Positions 7,384-13,578 of a stretch of 13,578 nt of DNA are shown in pieces. The DNA comes from Methanobacterium sp. (GTDB taxonomy: Archaea > Methanobacteriota > Methanobacteria > Methanobacteriales > Methanobacteriaceae): positions 1 to 13,578 of the forward strand of contig JAJFTX010000129.1 in the NCBI GenBank assembly GCA_021372715.1, written 5' to 3'. Position numbers and translations under genes: made by a program. Numbering within the stretch: the first letter of the stretch is position 1; each line of letters begins with the position of its first letter. The notes under the pieces are model-generated. The model saw only the letters and a program-made list of their open reading frames with translations. It was not told the DNA's origin and made no database searches.

Positions 7384-7671
7384 ATGTTAGAATTTATAAA
7401 TATCACCTCTGTTTCAGCTGCAATTCTTATAATAGGCTCCATAGGCATAATAAAACTTCCAAAACCTATTGATAAGGTTATAATGTTAACCAAACTTCAA
7501 GGCGGTTATGTGGGTATGATAGTGGCTGGTAAATATTTGGATGTAGCCATGGGCGCTGCATTATTTGATCCCATAGCCACGGTGATCTTCTTAATTGGAA
7601 TCATTAAATTAGATGAAGTCAGAAAGAAAAAAATGAAACAAAAGTCCCAGGAGGAAACATTCCTTGCTTAA
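7384..7671 (+). CDS. ehaD: Energy-converting hydrogenase A subunit EhaD (MrpG/MbhC-like)
   Basis: A 95-residue membrane subunit with hydrophobic segments at about 8-24, 40-50 and 60-75 and a basic tail (RKKKMKQK, 80-87). The N-terminal pattern I-I-G-S-I-G-I-I-K-L-P (16-26), followed by a polar stretch with K-L-Q-G-G (37-41), looks like MrpG/MbhC proteins, which have G-x-x-x-I-R-x-P and then an R-x-H-A/K-x-x-x-x-G region. This supports a role in the small-subunit part of the ion-translocating module. The ATG at 7384 is preceded by AGGCGAAACAAAC, a weak ribosome site. The end overlaps the ehaE start by eight bases and carries its ribosome site, so ehaE translation probably depends on ehaD. Confidence 0.8.
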   Translation: MLEFINITSVSAAILIIGSIGIIKLPKPIDKVIMLTKLQGGYVGMIVAGKYLDVAMGAALFDPIATVIFLIGIIKLDEVRKKKMKQKSQEETFLA

Positions 7672-7924
7672 TGTTTACATATGGTTCTATACCGGTGCTT
7701 TTTTAGTTGTCATTGGTAGTATAGGTACTGCCATAGGTCCGGGAGTAAAGGATCCCTTGATAAGGACTTTAAACACTGAAATTCCTGCGATTGGTGTTTC
7801 TTTAATCTTTCTAACCTACAATCATACCATTGCCCTTATAACATTCATCGCAGCGACTGCTATAATTTCCATGATTCTACTAAGAGCCATAGTTAGATTA
7901 GAAGAAATGGGGGCGGAACTATGA
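7664..7924 (+). CDS. ehaE: Energy-converting hydrogenase A subunit EhaE, TTG start
   Basis: An 86-residue membrane subunit with helices at about 7-25, 40-52 and 55-76. The start is TTG at 7664: AGGAGG at 7649-7654 lies nine bases upstream, and no ATG or GTG offers a better start without losing the first helix. It contains V-I-G-S-I-G (16-21) like EhaD, and both end in a similar acidic/basic pattern after the last helix (V-R-L-E-E-M here, I-K-L-D-E-V in EhaD), which suggests the two are distant paralogues. It overlaps ehaD upstream and shares ATGA with ehaF downstream. Its exact role is unknown; it is taken as part of the membrane arm. Confidence 0.8.
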   Translation: MLNVYIWFYTGAFLVVIGSIGTAIGPGVKDPLIRTLNTEIPAIGVSLIFLTYNHTIALITFIAATAIISMILLRAIVRLEEMGAEL

Positions 7925-8400
7925 GAATAGGGCGTTTATGGAATTCATTAGCCACTCCTAAAAGAATACCACGAGTTTTTTCTATAATATTGGGATTGGT
8001 TCTCTTAGCTGGTTTTATAGTGCCTTTAACATATGATGTTCATCAATTATACCCCCGACCAACACCTCAACTTCAGATCAGTGAAAAAGATCCATTAGCA
8101 CCATATGATAGGGGAGGAGTACCGCTAAAAGAGCCGGGTATTGTTAAAGCCCAGTATCCAAATTATGCTCCTGCAGAAGGAATGGTAACAGGTTATTTAT
8201 CTCCAATATCCATCGGCGTAAGCAATACTACTCTATATTATGGAACATCAATTTATTCATCTCCAGGTGGGCTAATAGATGAGATTCTTTACTACAGCAG
8301 GGGTTTTGACACGGTACTGGAGTCATCCATTCTTATGATGGCATTTGTGGTTGCTTCATGGGTGGCCATTCACTTCACCATGAGAAGGAGGGAGGATTAG
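7921..8400 (+). CDS. ehaF: Energy-converting hydrogenase A subunit EhaF (MbhE-like ends)
   Basis: A 159-residue subunit with one helix near the N terminus (about 19-37), a polar region of roughly 95 residues (38-130), and one helix near the C terminus (133-153) ending in a basic tail. The orientation (R-rich N terminus, then a helix) predicts that the polar region faces outside, which is unusual among Eha subunits. The segment S-R-G-F-D-T-V-L-E-S-S (126-136) resembles the R-G-x-D-T-x-x-E motif of MrpA C-terminal/MbhE-type proteins, suggesting a shared origin. The start ATG overlaps the ehaE stop (ATGA), with GGGGGCGG as ribosome site. The TAG stop is immediately followed by the ehaG ATG. Confidence 0.82.
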   Translation: MRIGRLWNSLATPKRIPRVFSIILGLVLLAGFIVPLTYDVHQLYPRPTPQLQISEKDPLAPYDRGGVPLKEPGIVKAQYPNYAPAEGMVTGYLSPISIGVSNTTLYYGTSIYSSPGGLIDEILYYSRGFDTVLESSILMMAFVVASWVAIHFTMRRRED

Positions 8401-9087
8401 ATGTCAGCATCTGTACTGGTTCCCAGTGTAGTCTCCCCTGTGGTGGTTTCACTTTATCTTCCTGCAGTATTTACTGCTATATTAGCTGCCTTAATCGGAC
8501 TTTTAGCCATATCAAACCAGAAAAATGATCTTCATACTTTAATTCTCACCGATATTGTAGGTATAAGCATGTTAATATTGGTAGCGGCGGTGGGAACTGA
8601 TCTGGCCGAATCATTAATACTTCCTGGTTTAGTGGTGGAACTGGCCGAAATCATGGCCATTTCCGAGATCCTTATGAGTAGAGAGATGAGAAAATTGGGA
8701 AAAACAGTAGATCTCATTCCTCTTCCTTTAAGTATGAACATGGAAATATTGGAAACTGCACCAACATTCATAGCCATTTTACTCATAGCTTATGGTGCTT
8801 TCCTAACTGGATTCACCGGTGGAGCCGTTGCTGGTGGGGGTATATTATTCTATGTACTATCTAAGATGAGTAGAGGTGTTCCTAACAATACATGGGAAGG
8901 TGTAGCCGGAGTATCAGGTATAGCATGGTGTCTGTGGCTGGTGGGATTCTTAGTATTTTTCATAGCTCCCAGTTATTGGGTACTGGCATTGTTCCTGGCG
9001 GCATTCGGAGTATTTATTAAAGTCACATTCAAAGCAGGATTGATCGGTGTTATGGGTCGAGAAGAGTTTAAACGGGAAAAGGAGTAA
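8401..9087 (+). CDS. ehaG: Energy-converting hydrogenase A subunit EhaG
   Basis: A 228-residue integral membrane subunit with about six to seven helices (12-37, 45-65, 70-91, 119-137, 139-154, 166-188, 191-209). The segment N-D-L-H-T-L-I-L-T-D-I-V-G-I-S (42-56), followed by V-G-T-D-L-A-E-S (64-71), resembles the 'R-D-L ... G-A-P-D-V-A-x-T-E-A' region of MrpA C-terminal/MbhD proteins, so the first half may be an MbhD-like module; the second half I cannot assign. Acidic residues D51, D67, E70, E80 and E83 lie in or next to helices and are candidates for ion handling. The ATG directly abuts the ehaF stop, and GGAGGGAGG lies upstream. ehaH starts five bases after its stop. Confidence 0.82.
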   Translation: MSASVLVPSVVSPVVVSLYLPAVFTAILAALIGLLAISNQKNDLHTLILTDIVGISMLILVAAVGTDLAESLILPGLVVELAEIMAISEILMSREMRKLGKTVDLIPLPLSMNMEILETAPTFIAILLIAYGAFLTGFTGGAVAGGGILFYVLSKMSRGVPNNTWEGVAGVSGIAWCLWLVGFLVFFIAPSYWVLALFLAAFGVFIKVTFKAGLIGVMGREEFKREKE

Positions 9088-9092
9088 ATTAA

Positions 9093-9770
9093 ATGGATTT
9101 AACAACGTTAGGTGGGCAATTTATAGGAATCATCCCTCTTGGGGATATTGTACTATACTTTACCACATTCAATCTGTTTATGTTTGCTGCTGTTCTGGTA
9201 TTCACTGTCCTCATAGCCATAAGCAGAACCGAAAGCCAGGTTGAAGCACAATTCGGTACTTTAAAAGATAGAGAAAAGAAAGTAGGCAAAGCAGAATTTA
9301 AAATAAGAAGATTCCTGGCCATAGTATGTGGGTTGGCTACTGCAGGAGCTATGATTACTGGTGATGTGTTTGATTTTACCTTGTTCGTGGCTTTAATTGG
9401 TATCGTTAATATTGGTATCGTCGCCGCTGTCAAAGAGATAGACGTTTTAGATTCAGCCTTTCAGTATGGAATAATAGCTATGATTGCATCTTTACCCCTC
9501 TTTGGTGGTGCGGCATTTATATTAGCCTCCACAGGCACGTTAAGCTTACTGGAAATAGTGAATATTCCAACCACCACATTGATGCTTTTTGGTTCCATTC
9601 TACTGTTCCTTGGTGTGGCTGGTGAAACAGGTGTGGCACCGTTCTTCGCTACCAAGGCGGAGATGTTTAGAACTCCCGGTTCTCCGTTTTTATTGATAAT
9701 ACATCTAAGTTCTTTAATGGTAATTGTGAGGATTATAGAAATACTTCTAATCATCAATAAACCGTTTTAA
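9093..9770 (+). CDS. ehaH: Energy-converting hydrogenase A subunit EhaH, short NuoL/M/N-like antiporter subunit
   Basis: One of the two conserved membrane subunits of Eha, related to the proton-pumping antiporter-like subunits of complex I (NuoL/M/N), Mrp and Mbh. At 225 residues it is about half their size and seems to keep only the central helices (about 15-43, 74-90, 93-113, 122-147, 160-178, 196-220). Similarity is clearest in G-D-V-F-D-F-T-L-F-V (90-99) and in L-F-L-G-V-A-G-E-T-G-V-A-P-F (171-184), ending in a conserved I-I-H (202-204). Two charged positions of the pumping site appear altered: E178 stands where relatives have the helix-7 lysine, and the glutamate expected in the 94-113 helix is absent. 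The ATG at 9093 follows GGAG. A 111-base gap separates it from ehaI. Confidence 0.85.
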   Translation: MDLTTLGGQFIGIIPLGDIVLYFTTFNLFMFAAVLVFTVLIAISRTESQVEAQFGTLKDREKKVGKAEFKIRRFLAIVCGLATAGAMITGDVFDFTLFVALIGIVNIGIVAAVKEIDVLDSAFQYGIIAMIASLPLFGGAAFILASTGTLSLLEIVNIPTTTLMLFGSILLFLGVAGETGVAPFFATKAEMFRTPGSPFLLIIHLSSLMVIVRIIEILLIINKPF

Positions 9771-9881
9771 AAGAAAAATATGTAGTTAATAAAAAATATA
9801 GCCTTAAAATAAGGATAAAATAAATGTAAAATTGGAGAAAAATAAATATCGTACTAATAATGGTTTTATAGGTGTAAATAA

Positions 9882-10097
9882 ATGGATAAATTAAAAACAA
9901 TCAGCTGGATATTATTCATAATTTCAATAATGTTTATCGTATATGCATTAATATTTAATCTGGTAAACTGGATTGTTTACGCTATATCCCTGGTATTCAT
10001 ACCATTATCTATCCTTTCCTTTGGTCTTATCTCTATGGCCAGAGGTAAGAAAGAAGATGAAGAAGATAAAAGAAAAGAACCATTCATAGGTTATTAA
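9882..10097 (+). CDS. ehaI: Energy-converting hydrogenase A subunit EhaI
   Basis: A 71-residue protein with two closely spaced hydrophobic segments (about 8-27 and 31-52) and a highly charged C-terminal tail (RGKKEDEEDKRKE, 54-66), probably cytoplasmic. Its name comes from its place between ehaH and ehaJ, since a protein this small and plain carries no signature I can recognise. AGGTG eight bases before the ATG is a clear ribosome site. It stands apart from its neighbours by 111 and 106 bases, unlike the packed rest of the operon, so its dosage may be set separately. Its function is unknown; it is taken as an accessory helix pair of the membrane arm. Confidence 0.72.
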   Translation: MDKLKTISWILFIISIMFIVYALIFNLVNWIVYAISLVFIPLSILSFGLISMARGKKEDEEDKRKEPFIGY

Positions 10098-10121
10098 GTA
10101 TAAAGAAGAAACAGTATAGAA

Positions 10122-10152
10122 GGTTTAATAAGATAAACCCATTAGTGGTTTA
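10122..10152 (+). repeat. Alternating inverted repeat before ehaJ
   Basis: Three six-base segments, GGTTTA (10122-10127), TAAACC (10134-10139) and GGTTTA (10147-10152), sit in the 106-base gap between ehaI and ehaJ. The middle one can pair perfectly with either neighbour, with loops of six and seven bases, so two mutually exclusive hairpins are possible. The stems are short and AT-rich, so the element may be weak or accidental. The rest of the gap holds no ORF. Confidence 0.35.
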
Positions 10153-10203
10153 AAACATAGCAATTAACTAACTTAGGCAGTTTATAATCATTCGGTGAAA
10201 AAA

Positions 10204-11067
10204 ATGAATTTAATGGCTGATATCCTGTTGAACGTTATAATAGCGTTCCTGGTGGGTAGCGTCCTGTTTGGACTGCAACGAAAGATTATGGCCAGAATAC
10301 AAATGAGGCCCGGGCCACCCATAATCCAGCATCTACTTCACACCTTCAAATTCTTTATAAAAGAATCAGCATTCCCAAAAACAGCAGCTATGCCCTTTTA
10401 CATAGCAATAACTGCAATGTTATGTGCCATATGGGTTGCTGCGGTTATTGTAGGGCCAGTAACAGAAGGATCTCTACTACTGTTCTTCGCCATATATGCG
10501 CTACACAAGATCGTAGAGCACAACGCAGGATCTTCCTCTGGTTCGCCATATGGTAAAATGAGCTGTGTAAGGGCGGTATTTTCAGCAGCAGCGGAATTGC
10601 CCTTATTCGCGGTTTTAATAATTATATATCTCAAAACAGGCACCATGAATATTGGTAACATTGTTACATATCAAGGACATTATGGGCCTTTGATTTGGGG
10701 AATACCCCTGGCTGCAATGATGTTTTTCGTGTTGATACTCTCCAAAGCTCCTTACTCACCCTTCGCCATAACTAAGGGAAAAGATATAATTTCAGGTTAT
10801 GAGACGGAACATTTTGGTTTGCTTCGGGGATATTTAATGATTTCAGAGTCCATAGCATGGTATATGTTGTTATGGGTGTTTTTAACTGTATTTATTGGGG
10901 GATTAAGTCCCATTGGTTATCTGATTGGTATGGTTCTAATCAGCGCCTTGGTGGCCCTGATCAACGCCACCACACCTATATTAAATCCTAACCATTCCAT
11001 TATGGTACAAGTATCTTTGGCATTTATAGGGGTTTTAGGGTCAATAATATTGCTTACTGTATATTGA
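10204..11067 (+). CDS. ehaJ: Energy-converting hydrogenase A subunit EhaJ (NuoH/EchB-like)
   Basis: The second conserved membrane subunit: the NuoH-like protein that joins the hydrogenase module to the membrane arm (homologous to EchB, HycD and complex I ND1). It has 287 residues and about eight helices. Family features are QRKIMARIQMRPGPP (25-39), Q-H-L-L-H-T-F-K-F-F-I-K-E (42-54), SPYGKMSCVRA (114-124), A-E-L-P-L-F (130-135), and the loop PFAITKGKDIISGYETEHFG (186-205). In that loop relatives have P-F-D-x-x-E-A-E; here the acidic residues are replaced by A188, K191 and K193. The ATG at 10204 is preferred over the in-frame GTG at 10195, because GGTGA (10194-10198) overlapping that GTG is an ideal ribosome site for the ATG. 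The stop is followed 26 bases later by ehaK. Confidence 0.92.
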   Translation: MNLMADILLNVIIAFLVGSVLFGLQRKIMARIQMRPGPPIIQHLLHTFKFFIKESAFPKTAAMPFYIAITAMLCAIWVAAVIVGPVTEGSLLLFFAIYALHKIVEHNAGSSSGSPYGKMSCVRAVFSAAAELPLFAVLIIIYLKTGTMNIGNIVTYQGHYGPLIWGIPLAAMMFFVLILSKAPYSPFAITKGKDIISGYETEHFGLLRGYLMISESIAWYMLLWVFLTVFIGGLSPIGYLIGMVLISALVALINATTPILNPNHSIMVQVSLAFIGVLGSIILLTVY

Positions 11068-11093
11068 AATTGACAATTAAGGAGATTATAGAA

Positions 11094-11354
11094 ATGGAAG
11101 AGCAAGAAAAAGATACATTGTTCTTGATGACTTTAGCTGTCTTTGGGGCAGTTTTAGCCAGTAGTTTAGCTGCTTATCTACAAATAATAGTGGTTTTACC
11201 CCTGACTATAGCTGTTTTTCTAATCATGATCCTCGCTGCATTGCTCACTAAAAAAAAGGCCATCCATCTATCTGAGAATTTGGAAACCTGGGCCATGATA
11301 ATTGTTCTCATATCAATTATAATATCATTTATTTATCTTTTCAGACCAGCATAA
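11094..11354 (+). CDS. ehaK: Energy-converting hydrogenase A subunit EhaK
   Basis: An 86-residue membrane subunit with three predicted helices (about 8-26, 28-48 and 63-83) after a short charged N terminus (MEEQEKD). No motif links it to a named family apart from its place between the NuoH-like subunit and ehaL in the conserved eha order. The ATG at 11094 is chosen because AAGGAGAT (11079-11086) lies seven bases ahead; an in-frame TTG at 11064 overlapping the ehaJ stop would add ten residues but has no such site. Ten bases separate it from ehaL. It is probably a structural part of the membrane arm. Confidence 0.75.
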   Translation: MEEQEKDTLFLMTLAVFGAVLASSLAAYLQIIVVLPLTIAVFLIMILAALLTKKKAIHLSENLETWAMIIVLISIIISFIYLFRPA

Positions 11355-11364
11355 AGGTGAAGAA

Positions 11365-11691
11365 ATGGACAATCAAATCATTTATTTAATCTACATACTT
11401 TCATTCGTAATAGGATCCATCATAGGACTGGTATTGAGTTATAAAAAATATACCGAACCATTCATAAAGAAGAATATAGATATGGTCGCCCTCATACTGG
11501 CCATTATTGGTTGGATTTTGGTATTAAACAATCCACTATTTATGGTGATTCCTTATTATATTACTATTACCATTGGAGTATTTCTAATTGCACTGGTTAT
11601 AGGAATGCGACCGGGTTATGGAAGATATGAAACTGTAATAGGGTTTTCGGTGGCTGGAATCATTTGGATTATTAGGATGGGTTTAACATGA
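11365..11691 (+). CDS. ehaL: Energy-converting hydrogenase A subunit EhaL
   Basis: A 108-residue membrane subunit with four hydrophobic segments (about 5-24, 40-54, 59-80 and 90-106). The polar turn G-M-R-P-G-Y-G-R-Y-E-T (81-91) between the last two helices is the most distinctive stretch. AAAGGTGA before the ATG is a strong ribosome site. Its stop overlaps the ehaM start by four bases (ATGA), so the last membrane gene is translationally linked to the first hydrophilic one. Assignment is from order plus membrane profile. Confidence 0.77.
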   Translation: MDNQIIYLIYILSFVIGSIIGLVLSYKKYTEPFIKKNIDMVALILAIIGWILVLNNPLFMVIPYYITITIGVFLIALVIGMRPGYGRYETVIGFSVAGIIWIIRMGLT

Positions 11692-12149
11692 ACCAAGATG
11701 AAAATGAAGAAGAACTGGAAAAGGAATTTGAAGAGGAAATTTCCTATCCTAAGGAAGAAGAAGCTGCCAGTGATGAGGAACTACTTATTAGAATGAAAAA
11801 AAGAATAATCCGTAGTTATCGCTGGTATGAAGATGTTATTAAACCTTTTTCAGAGGAATTCAAAATTTCAACAGAGGAACTAGAGGACATCCTAATGAAA
11901 AGATTGGATATGTCCAGTCTGGAAGCTTTACAACCCCGTTTTGAATCTTCAAAACTAAGATGCACTAAAGAAAGATTGCACTCTGATTTAAAGATCTGCT
12001 GGCTCTGTGATGTTATGAATATTTTAACAGATGATGAAGCAGAAGATATCAAAAATAAAATAGCCTTCAAAGTTCTTATCAAAAAGGAACCTTATAAAAA
12101 TGCCTTAGAGGAAGGTAAAAAAGAATTATTAGATCATTTAAAACGATGA
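11688..12149 (+). CDS. ehaM: Energy-converting hydrogenase A subunit EhaM, hydrophilic
   Basis: A 153-residue soluble subunit without membrane segments, as expected for one of the hydrophilic non-catalytic Eha proteins on the cytoplasmic side. Residues 3-32 are very acidic (many Glu/Asp), followed by a predicted helical body. A C-x5-H-x5-C-x2-C cluster (C92, H98, C104, C107) lies in the middle, with C-W-L-C as the tight pair; it could hold zinc or be structural, but the four residues do not form a known iron-sulfur motif that I can name. The ATG overlaps the ehaL stop, and AGGATGGG serves as ribosome site. A gap of 50 bases precedes ehaN. The role is unknown; it probably docks near the small/large subunit pair. 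Confidence 0.8.
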   Translation: MNQDENEEELEKEFEEEISYPKEEEAASDEELLIRMKKRIIRSYRWYEDVIKPFSEEFKISTEELEDILMKRLDMSSLEALQPRFESSKLRCTKERLHSDLKICWLCDVMNILTDDEAEDIKNKIAFKVLIKKEPYKNALEEGKKELLDHLKR

Positions 12150-12199
12150 TCAGTAATGTTTATGAATTCTGAGAAAGTGTAATTTATAGAGGTCAAGAA

Positions 12200-12649
12200 A
12201 TGTTAGATGCGCTTAAAGACGTCATAAGAAAAAGTTCCATTCATGTATGTCTAATAAACACCGGGGGGTGTAATGGCTGCGACATAGAAGTAGTAGCACT
12301 GCTTAGCCCCAGATACGATCTGGAACAATACGGAATTTATGTGCATAACAACCCCCGTGAAGCAGATGTTATACTGGTTACCGGCGCAGTAACAGAACAA
12401 TGGAGAGAAAAATTGCAAAGAATTTATTCAAAAGCCCCTGAACCAAAGATCGTAGTGGCGATAGGAAACTGCCCATTATCTGGGGATGTTTTCAATCAGG
12501 AAGGTTCCAGTGTCTATGCTCCCGTATCTGATTTTATACCTGTAGATGCAGAGATACCGGGATGTCCACCCCGACCATCAGAGATCTTAGCAGCAATACT
12601 TGGTGTTGGACCAGATGCAATAGCAGCCAAAGGGAGGCAGAAACCATGA
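12200..12649 (+). CDS. ehaN: Energy-converting hydrogenase A small subunit EhaN
   Basis: The [NiFe]-hydrogenase small subunit of Eha, homologous to complex I NuoB and Ech EchC. It binds the single proximal [4Fe-4S] cluster that takes electrons from the nickel-iron site in EhaO and passes them to the (poly)ferredoxin partners. In 149 residues it shows all four expected ligands: C24 and C27 in TGGCNGCDIE (21-30), C91 in A-I-G-N-C-P-L-S-G (87-95), and C122 in PGCPPRPSEIL (120-130). There is no signal peptide or membrane segment, as usual for group 4 enzymes that face the cytoplasm. The ATG at 12200 follows GAGG. The stop overlaps the ehaO start by four bases (ATGA), so the two catalytic subunits are translationally coupled. 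Confidence 0.95.
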   Translation: MLDALKDVIRKSSIHVCLINTGGCNGCDIEVVALLSPRYDLEQYGIYVHNNPREADVILVTGAVTEQWREKLQRIYSKAPEPKIVVAIGNCPLSGDVFNQEGSSVYAPVSDFIPVDAEIPGCPPRPSEILAAILGVGPDAIAAKGRQKP

Positions 12650-13578
12650 TATTACCATTAGGACCCATCCATCCCGGACTAAAAGAACCAATACGCCTTA
12701 AACTTAAAACCAGAGGAGAGAAGGTTATAAGTGCTGAGATAGATTATGGATATGTTCATAGGGGTATTGAAAGAGTTATGAAAGGTAAAACATGGCAAAA
12801 AGGAATATACCTCTCAGAAAGGGTTTGTGGGATATGTTCCTATATTCACACCCAGACATTCGCGGAAACATTTGAAAAGATAGCAGGTGAAAGAGCCCCA
12901 TTAAGGGCCCAATTCTTAAGAATTCTTACCAATGAGCTGGACAGGATTCAAAGCCATTTGATAGCTAATTCCACCTTTTTCAAGGCCATGGAACATGAAA
13001 CTCTTTTCGTGTACATGTTGCATCTAAGAGAACCGGTAATGGATGCAATTGAATTATTAACCGGAAACAGAGTTAATATGGGCTGGAATGTAGTGGGTGG
13101 GGTGAAGATGGATGTAAATCAGTCCCATCTGGACAGTATAATGAAGATAATGCTAGAATTGGAATCAGAATACGATAAATATGTGGAGATGTTCGAACAC
13201 GGACCTTTACTGGGTTTAAGATCCCGTGATGTAGGTAAAATGACCCGTGATGAGGCCATTAAAGCCCGGGCTGTGGGACCCACAGGAAGAGCCTCTGGTC
13301 TGAAACATGATCTAAGGGAAAAACATCATACATATCAGGATAACTTCGAATTCAAAGTTATCTGGAGGAAAGAAGGAGATAACTACGCCAGAACCATGAA
13401 CAGATTCGATGAAATAACCCAATCAATCAGCCTAATTAAACAAGTTATAAAGAATTTACCCCCAGGTGAAGTGAGAAAAAAAATCAACATACCCGCCGGA
13501 TACGGGGATTGGAGGAATGAAGCACCCCGGGGAGAGGTCTCCTATATGATAGAAACCAATGGTAATCTAATAAAAAAT
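12646..13578 (+). CDS. ehaO: Energy-converting hydrogenase A large subunit EhaO (3' end cut off)
   Basis: The catalytic [NiFe]-hydrogenase large subunit (related to NuoD and EchE), which splits or forms H2 at the nickel-iron site. The window contains 311 codons with no stop; relatives run to roughly 370 residues. The N-terminal nickel-binding motif is present as E-R-V-C-G-I-C-S-Y-I-H (58-68) with C61 and C64. Other family features are the opening L-P-L-G-P-I-H-P (3-10), D-Y-G-Y-V-H-R-G-I-E (33-42), GPTGRASGLKHD (214-225), and APRGEVSYMIETNG (294-307). The second nickel motif (D-P-C-x-x-C) should lie just beyond 13578 and cannot be checked. The ATG at 12646 overlaps the ehaN stop, and GGGAGG lies about eight bases upstream. 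ehaP, ehaQ and further genes for polyferredoxins are expected downstream but are not visible. Confidence 0.95.
   Translation, partial: MILPLGPIHPGLKEPIRLKLKTRGEKVISAEIDYGYVHRGIERVMKGKTWQKGIYLSERVCGICSYIHTQTFAETFEKIAGERAPLRAQFLRILTNELDRIQSHLIANSTFFKAMEHETLFVYMLHLREPVMDAIELLTGNRVNMGWNVVGGVKMDVNQSHLDSIMKIMLELESEYDKYVEMFEHGPLLGLRSRDVGKMTRDEAIKARAVGPTGRASGLKHDLREKHHTYQDNFEFKVIWRKEGDNYARTMNRFDEITQSISLIKQVIKNLPPGEVRKKINIPAGYGDWRNEAPRGEVSYMIETNGNLIKN

Noticed and set aside
9802..9814. CCTTA-AAA-TAAGG inverted repeat between ehaH and ehaI
   Set aside because: Five base pairs with a three-base loop in an AT-rich gap is expected by chance, and no T tract follows.
10195..10203. GTG start for ehaJ
   Set aside because: This GTG is part of GGTGA, which is the natural ribosome site for the ATG at 10204.
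5996..13578. Assignment as the ehb rather than the eha operon
   Set aside because: The order A-B-C-D-E-F-G-short NuoL-like-I-NuoH-like-K-L-M-small-large matches eha; in ehb the NuoH-like gene follows the catalytic genes.
1..13578. tRNA, rRNA, CRISPR array, insertion sequence or prophage
   Set aside because: I saw no cloverleaf-like segment, regularly spaced repeats, transposase motif or terminal inverted repeats.

Overview
The window looks like part of the chromosome of a low-GC hydrogenotrophic methanogen of the order Methanobacteriales, most likely Methanobacterium or a close relative. The basis is a nearly complete, syntenic eha operon (membrane-bound energy-converting [NiFe] hydrogenase, group 4). 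Archaeal signals agree: TTTATATA-like boxes, and GGTGA or AGGAGG ribosome sites just ahead of starts. The genus call is inference; no rRNA gene is present.

Left part (1-5713) is a cell-surface glycan locus. On the minus strand lie the N-terminal part of a GT4 glycosyltransferase, apparently broken by an in-frame TAA at 12-14, and a GT2 glycosyltransferase (591-1592). Diverging from them across an AT-rich promoter region are a GT4 enzyme (1708-2859) and a WaaE-like GT2 enzyme (2883-3731). These converge, across an AT-palindromic terminator region, on a minus-strand polysaccharide flippase (3773-5212) and a short DUF1616-like membrane-anchored protein (5288-5713). Together they look like sugar transfer onto a lipid carrier, flipping of the glycan across the membrane, and a possible surface acceptor or accessory protein.

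A 282-base divergent intergenic region (5714-5995) carries the apparent promoter of the hydrogenase operon.

Right part (5996-13578) is ehaA to ehaO in the standard order, all on the plus strand, with ehaO cut off by the window edge after 311 codons. EhaA-EhaL are membrane proteins: EhaJ is the NuoH-like subunit and EhaH a short NuoL/M/N-like subunit. EhaC, EhaD, EhaF and EhaG resemble small Mrp/Mbh-type subunits. EhaM is hydrophilic. EhaN and EhaO are the catalytic small and large subunits, with visible cluster and nickel ligands. The complex is understood to use the membrane ion gradient to drive reduction of low-potential ferredoxin by H2, to replenish the methanogenesis cycle. The polyferredoxin genes expected after ehaO lie outside the window.

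No wholly new system was found. The most useful leads are the nonsense-broken GT4 gene, unusual charge patterns in EhaH and EhaJ at positions important for ion pumping in complex I relatives, a long acidic/Ser/Asn tail on EhaA, a Cys/His cluster in EhaM, mutually exclusive hairpins before ehaJ, and a sequon-rich mini-DUF1616 protein beside the glycan genes.
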